The translations under genes and the position numbers were made by a program. Of a stretch of DNA of 18,696 bases, positions 15,693-18,696 are shown piece after piece. The notes under the pieces were generated by a model, which worked only from the letters and a program-made list of their open reading frames with translations, had not been told where the DNA came from and made no database searches. This DNA comes from Comamonadaceae bacterium (lineage in GTDB: Bacteria > Pseudomonadota > Gammaproteobacteria > Burkholderiales > Burkholderiaceae_C). The stretch is taken from the NCBI GenBank assembly GCA_947372005.1, contig CANBRV010000013.1:1-18696 (forward strand), in the 5' to 3' direction. Position 1 is the first letter of the stretch. Every line of letters begins with the position of its first letter.

Positions 15693-16567
15693 CAGCCTTG
15701 TCTTGTCACATTGATGCTAGCGCTGTTAACAGCGTGATCAAGTGCCGCTTGCAAATCGCCACTCTCTTTGAGCCAATGTGCTAAAAATCCCGCAAAAAAA
15801 CAATCCCCAGCGCCAACCGTATCGACCACTTGCAAGCCTTGCTGTGCATGGGATACAAGACGCCCACCTTGCCTGGTCAATAGCTCCGCACCTTGTGCGC
15901 CTAGGGTTAGTAAGAATATTTGTGCGTTGGTTCGCGCAAGCAGATCTGCCGCGCTGACTTGCAAATAGGCCAAATCATCGTCGCTGGCTTTAATAATGTC
16001 GGCATACATCAAGGCAGCATCAATATTAGCTTTATAGGCAATAGCATCTGTCATCACTGCTGCGCGAACGTTGAGATCAATACAGATAAGTCTCCTAAGC
16101 CGTTTTTGCTCTGCAAGCCATGGCAAATAGGTCGCACTGTCGTCATGAGAAAGTGCAAGGCAACCCGTGCAGACGAGTTTTGCCTCGACATGCTGACTCA
16201 GCGCATTTAACTGCTGCGCACTTGTACTTCGGTCGGCAACGCCTTCACGATAAAAAGCATAGACGGCTTTGCCTTGCGCATCTAGATTTACCACAGCAAG
16301 CGACGTGACGTTGCTCACTGAGCGCTCCTCCAGCACCACAGCTCCTGCAGCCTTCAGTCCTGAGCGTAATTGCTGACCATATAAATCACCTGATAGCGGA
16401 TTTAAATAACCGGTTTTGATACCCTGTAGTGCCAATGCCCGCGTCAGGTTATAGACCGCTCCACCCAAACAAGGTGTTAATTTCCCAAAACGATCAGACA
16501 CCAAATCAATTAGAGCCTCGCCTGCACAAAGGACTTGAACTTGCTTGTAATGATTCGGGTTTTCCAT
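15632..16567 (-). CDS. PfkB-family sugar kinase, probably fructokinase
   Basis: The 311-residue kinase phosphorylates a sugar with ATP in the cytoplasm. It has the N-terminal LCAGEALIDLV, the GG of the substrate site (residues 35-36, CLGGAVYN), and PfkB signature 2, DTVGAGDCFFAGFL, with catalytic base Asp255. The N-terminal start, GEALIDL and GCQPPTW near the end resemble bacterial fructokinases. It diverges from frcB/frcC-like fructose transporter genes, which fits a kinase for incoming fructose. The frame is open to an ATG at 16612, but the ATG at 16565-16567 gives the usual family N-terminus; neither has a strong Shine-Dalgarno. The final 20 codons overlap the histidine kinase 3' end on the opposite strand. 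Ribokinase or another PfkB specificity cannot be fully excluded. Confidence 0.85.
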   Translation of the reverse strand: MENPNHYKQVQVLCAGEALIDLVSDRFGKLTPCLGGAVYNLTRALALQGIKTGYLNPLSGDLYGQQLRSGLKAAGAVVLEERSVSNVTSLAVVNLDAQGKAVYAFYREGVADRSTSAQQLNALSQHVEAKLVCTGCLALSHDDSATYLPWLAEQKRLRRLICIDLNVRAAVMTDAIAYKANIDAALMYADIIKASDDDLAYLQVSAADLLARTNAQIFLLTLGAQGAELLTRQGGRLVSHAQQGLQVVDTVGAGDCFFAGFLAHWLKESGDLQAALDHAVNSASINVTRQGCQPPTWDEAASLTTKQPPSP

Positions 16568-16668
16568 AACTAAACACTGTTGATTTATGAGTGAGCTACG
16601 ACTATAGTCCATTCGTTAGCCATTTTTACCTTAACTTTTTTATACTTACTTAAACGGAGAAATTCTTG
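16568..16668. promoter_or_regulatory. Divergent promoter region of sugar kinase and frcBC operon
   Basis: This 101-bp gap must hold the promoters of both directions. Visible elements are a 10-bp perfect palindrome GACTATAGTC (16600-16609), whose minus-strand TATAGT could be the kinase -10; flanking imperfect arms GCTACGA (16594-16600) and TCGTTAGC (16613-16620) that could form an operator; a plus-strand TATACT (16641-16646) as candidate -10 for frcB; and GGAGA (16656-16660), the frcB ribosome site. No clear -35 element was found for either side. Confidence 0.4.
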
Positions 16669-17667
16669 ATGAAAGCATTGAAACTTACTTTGATTAGTGC
16701 TGCCGCGGCCGCCGTGCTAGCACTTGGCGCATGTTCTAAGAAAGATGAAACGCCTACGATTGGTTTGATTACAAAAACCGATACCAACCCTTTCTTCGTC
16801 AAAATGAAAGAGGGTGCTGAGGCTGAAGCAAAAGCAAAAGGCGTGAAGTTGATGACGGCTGCAGGCGCTAAAGACGGCGATACCGCAGGTCAAATCACCG
16901 CCATTGAAAATATGACGGCTGCAGGCGCCAAAACCATTTTGATTACGTCATCTGGCGACGCGATCATTCCTGCCATGAAGAAAGCACAAGAAAAAGGCGT
17001 GCAGTTCATCGCTTTGGATAGCCCTGTTGAAGGCGCAGATGCACTGTTTGCGACTGACAACTACAAGGCAGGCGTGCTGATTGGTCAATATGCCAAAGCC
17101 GCTATGGCTGGTAAGCCCGCCAAGATTGTGATGCTAGATTTATTCCCAGGGCATCCTGTAGGCGCCCAGCGTCATAACGGTTTTATGTCTGGTTTTGGCC
17201 TCAAAGCTAACGATGCAAAATCGAATGAGCTATCTGCCACTGCCGAGACCGTTTGCGCGGGTGACTCTTTTGGCGACCAAGCCAAAGGTCAAACAGCGAT
17301 GGAAAACTGCCTGCAAAAGAATCCTGACGTCAATGTGGTCTACACCATTAACGAGCCAGCTGCTGCAGGTGCATATAACGCGCTCAAAAAGGCAGGCAAA
17401 GAAAAAGGTGTGATCATTTTGTCGGTTGACGGCGGTTGCCAAGGTATTAAAGATACCGAGGCAGGCATCATTACAGCAACAAGCCAGCAATATCCGCTCA
17501 AAATGGCATCTATGGGTGTCGCGGCAGGTATTGAATACGCAAAAACTGGCAAAAAATCATCTGGATATACCGATACGGGTGTAACCTTGATTGCAGCCAA
17601 AGCTATTGCTGGCGTGGACTCCAAGGACACCAAAACAGGGCTTGATCTGTGCTGGGGTACCAAATAA
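16669..17667 (+). CDS. frcB: Fructose-type ABC transporter substrate-binding protein
   Basis: The 332-residue protein is a periplasmic-binding-protein-fold (Peripla_BP_4) sugar receptor. From memory it matches Sinorhizobium meliloti FrcB over long blocks: LITKTDTNPFFVKMKEGAE near the N-terminus, TAMENCLQKNPDVNVVYTIN, EPAAAGAYNALKKAG, SVDGGCQGIK, ATSQQYPLKMA, DTGV and the closing DTKTGLDLCWG. FrcB binds fructose, with ribose and mannose as weaker ligands. The signal sequence ends LGAC, giving a lipobox with Cys22 followed by SerLys, so the protein may be membrane-anchored, which is unusual for a Gram-negative sugar receptor. The start at 16669 is set by GGAGA eight bases upstream; an in-frame TTG immediately precedes it. 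A 17-bp exact direct repeat encodes MTAAGA twice. frcC follows after an 82-bp gap containing a terminator. Confidence 0.92.
   Translation: MKALKLTLISAAAAAVLALGACSKKDETPTIGLITKTDTNPFFVKMKEGAEAEAKAKGVKLMTAAGAKDGDTAGQITAIENMTAAGAKTILITSSGDAIIPAMKKAQEKGVQFIALDSPVEGADALFATDNYKAGVLIGQYAKAAMAGKPAKIVMLDLFPGHPVGAQRHNGFMSGFGLKANDAKSNELSATAETVCAGDSFGDQAKGQTAMENCLQKNPDVNVVYTINEPAAAGAYNALKKAGKEKGVIILSVDGGCQGIKDTEAGIITATSQQYPLKMASMGVAAGIEYAKTGKKSSGYTDTGVTLIAAKAIAGVDSKDTKTGLDLCWGTK
16852..16928 (+). repeat. 17-bp exact direct repeat inside frcB, 60-bp period
   Basis: The sequence ATGACGGCTGCAGGCGC occurs at 16852-16868 and again at 16912-16928, in the same reading frame (20 codons apart). Each copy is followed by T or C and then AAA, so both encode MTAAGAK. 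It is short but exact at the nucleotide level, although synonymous codons were available. Confidence 0.7.
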
Positions 17668-17700
17668 GTTTGTTCGTTTAAGTTGATTTGTTCATTGATA

Positions 17701-17735
17701 CCCCGCTTGCTGGCCTGCTAGCAGCGGGGTTTTTT
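17701..17735 (+). terminator. Intrinsic terminator or attenuator between frcB and frcC
   Basis: CCCCGCT (17701-17707) pairs with AGCGGGG (17723-17729). An inner GCT/AGC pairing extends the stem past a one-base bulge, and six T follow directly (17730-17735). This is a textbook Rho-independent terminator. It lies 33 bp after the frcB stop and 14 bp before the frcC start, so it should cut transcription partially and give more binding protein than permease. Confidence 0.88.
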
Positions 17736-17749
17736 GTTAGATTGCGTCC

Positions 17750-18696
17750 ATGGGTTCAAATTTATCTTCAAAGCTACCGTCTGCAGCGACACTAGGACCT
17801 TGGTTTGCTTTGGCTTTAGCCTGTCTGTTTTTTGCTACGCAGAGTGACCGTTTTTTAAGCGGCAGCAATTTCTCGCTCATCATGCAACAAGTCATGGTGG
17901 TTGGAGTCTTAGCGATTGGTCAGACGCTGATCATTTTGACGGCTGGCATCGATTTATCTTGCGGCATGGTGATGGCCCTGTCGAGCATTGTGATGACAAA
18001 GTTTGCCGTTGATTTGGGCGTGCCACCTGCTTTATGCTTACTCATCGCACTGGCTGTAGGCGCAAGTTTTGGATTCCTAAATGGCATCTTGGTAACGAAG
18101 ATGAAGTTACCGTCGTTCATTGTGACACTTGGCACGCTAAACATTGCCTTTGCTATCACACAAATTTATTCGCATTCGCAAACGGTGACGCATTTGCCTC
18201 CCGCTTTGGTCGCACTTGGTAAAACGTTTTCAATTGGTGGAACTGAAATTAGTTTTGGCGTTGTTCTCATGATTGCGCTTTATGTACTGACATGGTGGTT
18301 GCTCCGTGATAGTGCGCGTGGTCGCCATGTGTACGCGGTTGGTAATAATGCCGAAGCAGCAAGATTGACGGGTATTCCAGTCGACAAAGTTTTACTCTGG
18401 GTTTATGTGCTCGCGGGCGTTTTTTATGGCATCGCAGCTTGGCTCACTGTTGCGCGGACTGAGGTGGGTGATCCTCAAGCTGGGCAAACTGATAACTTAG
18501 ACGCTATTACAGCTGTGGTCTTAGGCGGCACCAGTCTTTTTGGCGGGCGCGGCATTGTGCTGGGATCACTAGTAGGCGCCATCATTGTGGGCGTCTTTCG
18601 TAACGGATTAACTTTAATGGGCGTGGCTTCGGTTTATCAAACGCTCATCACGGGCATTTTGGTTATTTTGGCCGTGAGTGCTGATCAGCTCTCGCG
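17750..18696 (+). CDS. frcC: Fructose-type ABC transporter permease, cut by window edge
   Basis: The 315 residues present form a BPD_transp_2 (RbsC/FrcC) integral membrane permease with about eight to ten hydrophobic segments. Blocks matching remembered S. meliloti FrcC include VVGVLAIGQTLIILTAGIDLS, LPSFIVTLGTLNIAFA, the EAA-like cytoplasmic loop EAARLTGIPVDK (about 202-213), GDPQAGQT, VVLGGTSLFGGRG (about 255-267) and GVFRNGLTLMGV. It ends in the window at AVSADQLS, only a few residues short of the usual C-terminus. The ATG at 17750 is the first plausible start after the terminator. Its ribosome site is weak, which, with the terminator, points to low expression relative to frcB. The ATPase gene (frcA) is expected just downstream but lies outside the window. 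Confidence 0.92.
   Translation, partial: MGSNLSSKLPSAATLGPWFALALACLFFATQSDRFLSGSNFSLIMQQVMVVGVLAIGQTLIILTAGIDLSCGMVMALSSIVMTKFAVDLGVPPALCLLIALAVGASFGFLNGILVTKMKLPSFIVTLGTLNIAFAITQIYSHSQTVTHLPPALVALGKTFSIGGTEISFGVVLMIALYVLTWWLLRDSARGRHVYAVGNNAEAARLTGIPVDKVLLWVYVLAGVFYGIAAWLTVARTEVGDPQAGQTDNLDAITAVVLGGTSLFGGRGIVLGSLVGAIIVGVFRNGLTLMGVASVYQTLITGILVILAVSADQLS

Noticed and set aside
15721..15734. The palindrome CGCTGTTAACAGCG as a terminator for the histidine kinase operon.
   Set aside because: It gives only a 5-bp stem with no T-tract and lies within conserved coding sequence of the sugar kinase gene.
1..18696. A defence system, mobile element, CRISPR array or biosynthetic cluster.
   Set aside because: No transposase, integrase, nuclease, repeat-spacer array or assembly-line enzyme was seen; all long frames fit housekeeping, transport or regulatory families.

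Overview
The window looks like chromosomal DNA of a betaproteobacterium, most likely of the order Burkholderiales. The evidence is the Burkholderiales-like GMP synthase N-terminus, a 3-hydroxybutyrate dehydrogenase as expected in PHB-cycling organisms, the gloB/mltD/YafS-type methyltransferase cluster, and moderate-GC coding with tight, overlapping genes. The order is inferred from remembered protein families, not from a search. I saw no rRNA, tRNA, insertion sequence, prophage or CRISPR array, and coding density is very high.

Layout. (1) Positions 1-3611 hold a leftward run gloB - mltD - bdhA - guaA (guaA cut by the window edge), with 4-bp and 14-bp overlaps and one 27-bp gap. This looks like one operon joining methylglyoxal detoxification, murein turnover, 3-hydroxybutyrate oxidation and GMP synthesis. 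(2) A YafS-like methyltransferase-fold gene (3610-4332) diverges from gloB, and the two start codons share bases. Its 3' end overlaps a leftward class-V aminotransferase of the serine/alanine-glyoxylate type (4301-5536). (3) Diverging from the aminotransferase is a 1051-residue FAD/iron-sulfur 2-hydroxyacid dehydrogenase (5623-8778). A perfect 12-bp inverted repeat spans its stop codon and separates it from the convergent efflux genes.

(4) Positions 8795-15692 form an envelope-stress and efflux module. A leftward periplasmic adaptor plus RND pump of MdtA/MdtC type faces a rightward operon of a Spy/CpxP-like periplasmic protein, an OmpR-family response regulator and a HAMP histidine kinase. 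The shared 193-bp intergenic region carries a perfect match to the remembered CpxR consensus (GTAAA-N5-GTAAA), reading toward the pump. This is the most interesting regulatory signal in the window.

(5) Positions 15632-18696 form a sugar (probably fructose) uptake and phosphorylation locus. A leftward PfkB-family kinase diverges from frcB (substrate-binding protein, here with a lipoprotein-type signal) and frcC (permease, cut by the window edge). A strong intrinsic terminator or attenuator lies between frcB and frcC. The kinase 3' end overlaps the histidine kinase 3' end by 61 bp.

Most genes belong to well-known families. I did not find a clearly undescribed system. The best leads are the self-contained Cpx-like efflux module, the overlapping divergent start codons, the methyltransferase without a visible motif I, and the dehydrogenase/aminotransferase pair of unresolved substrate.
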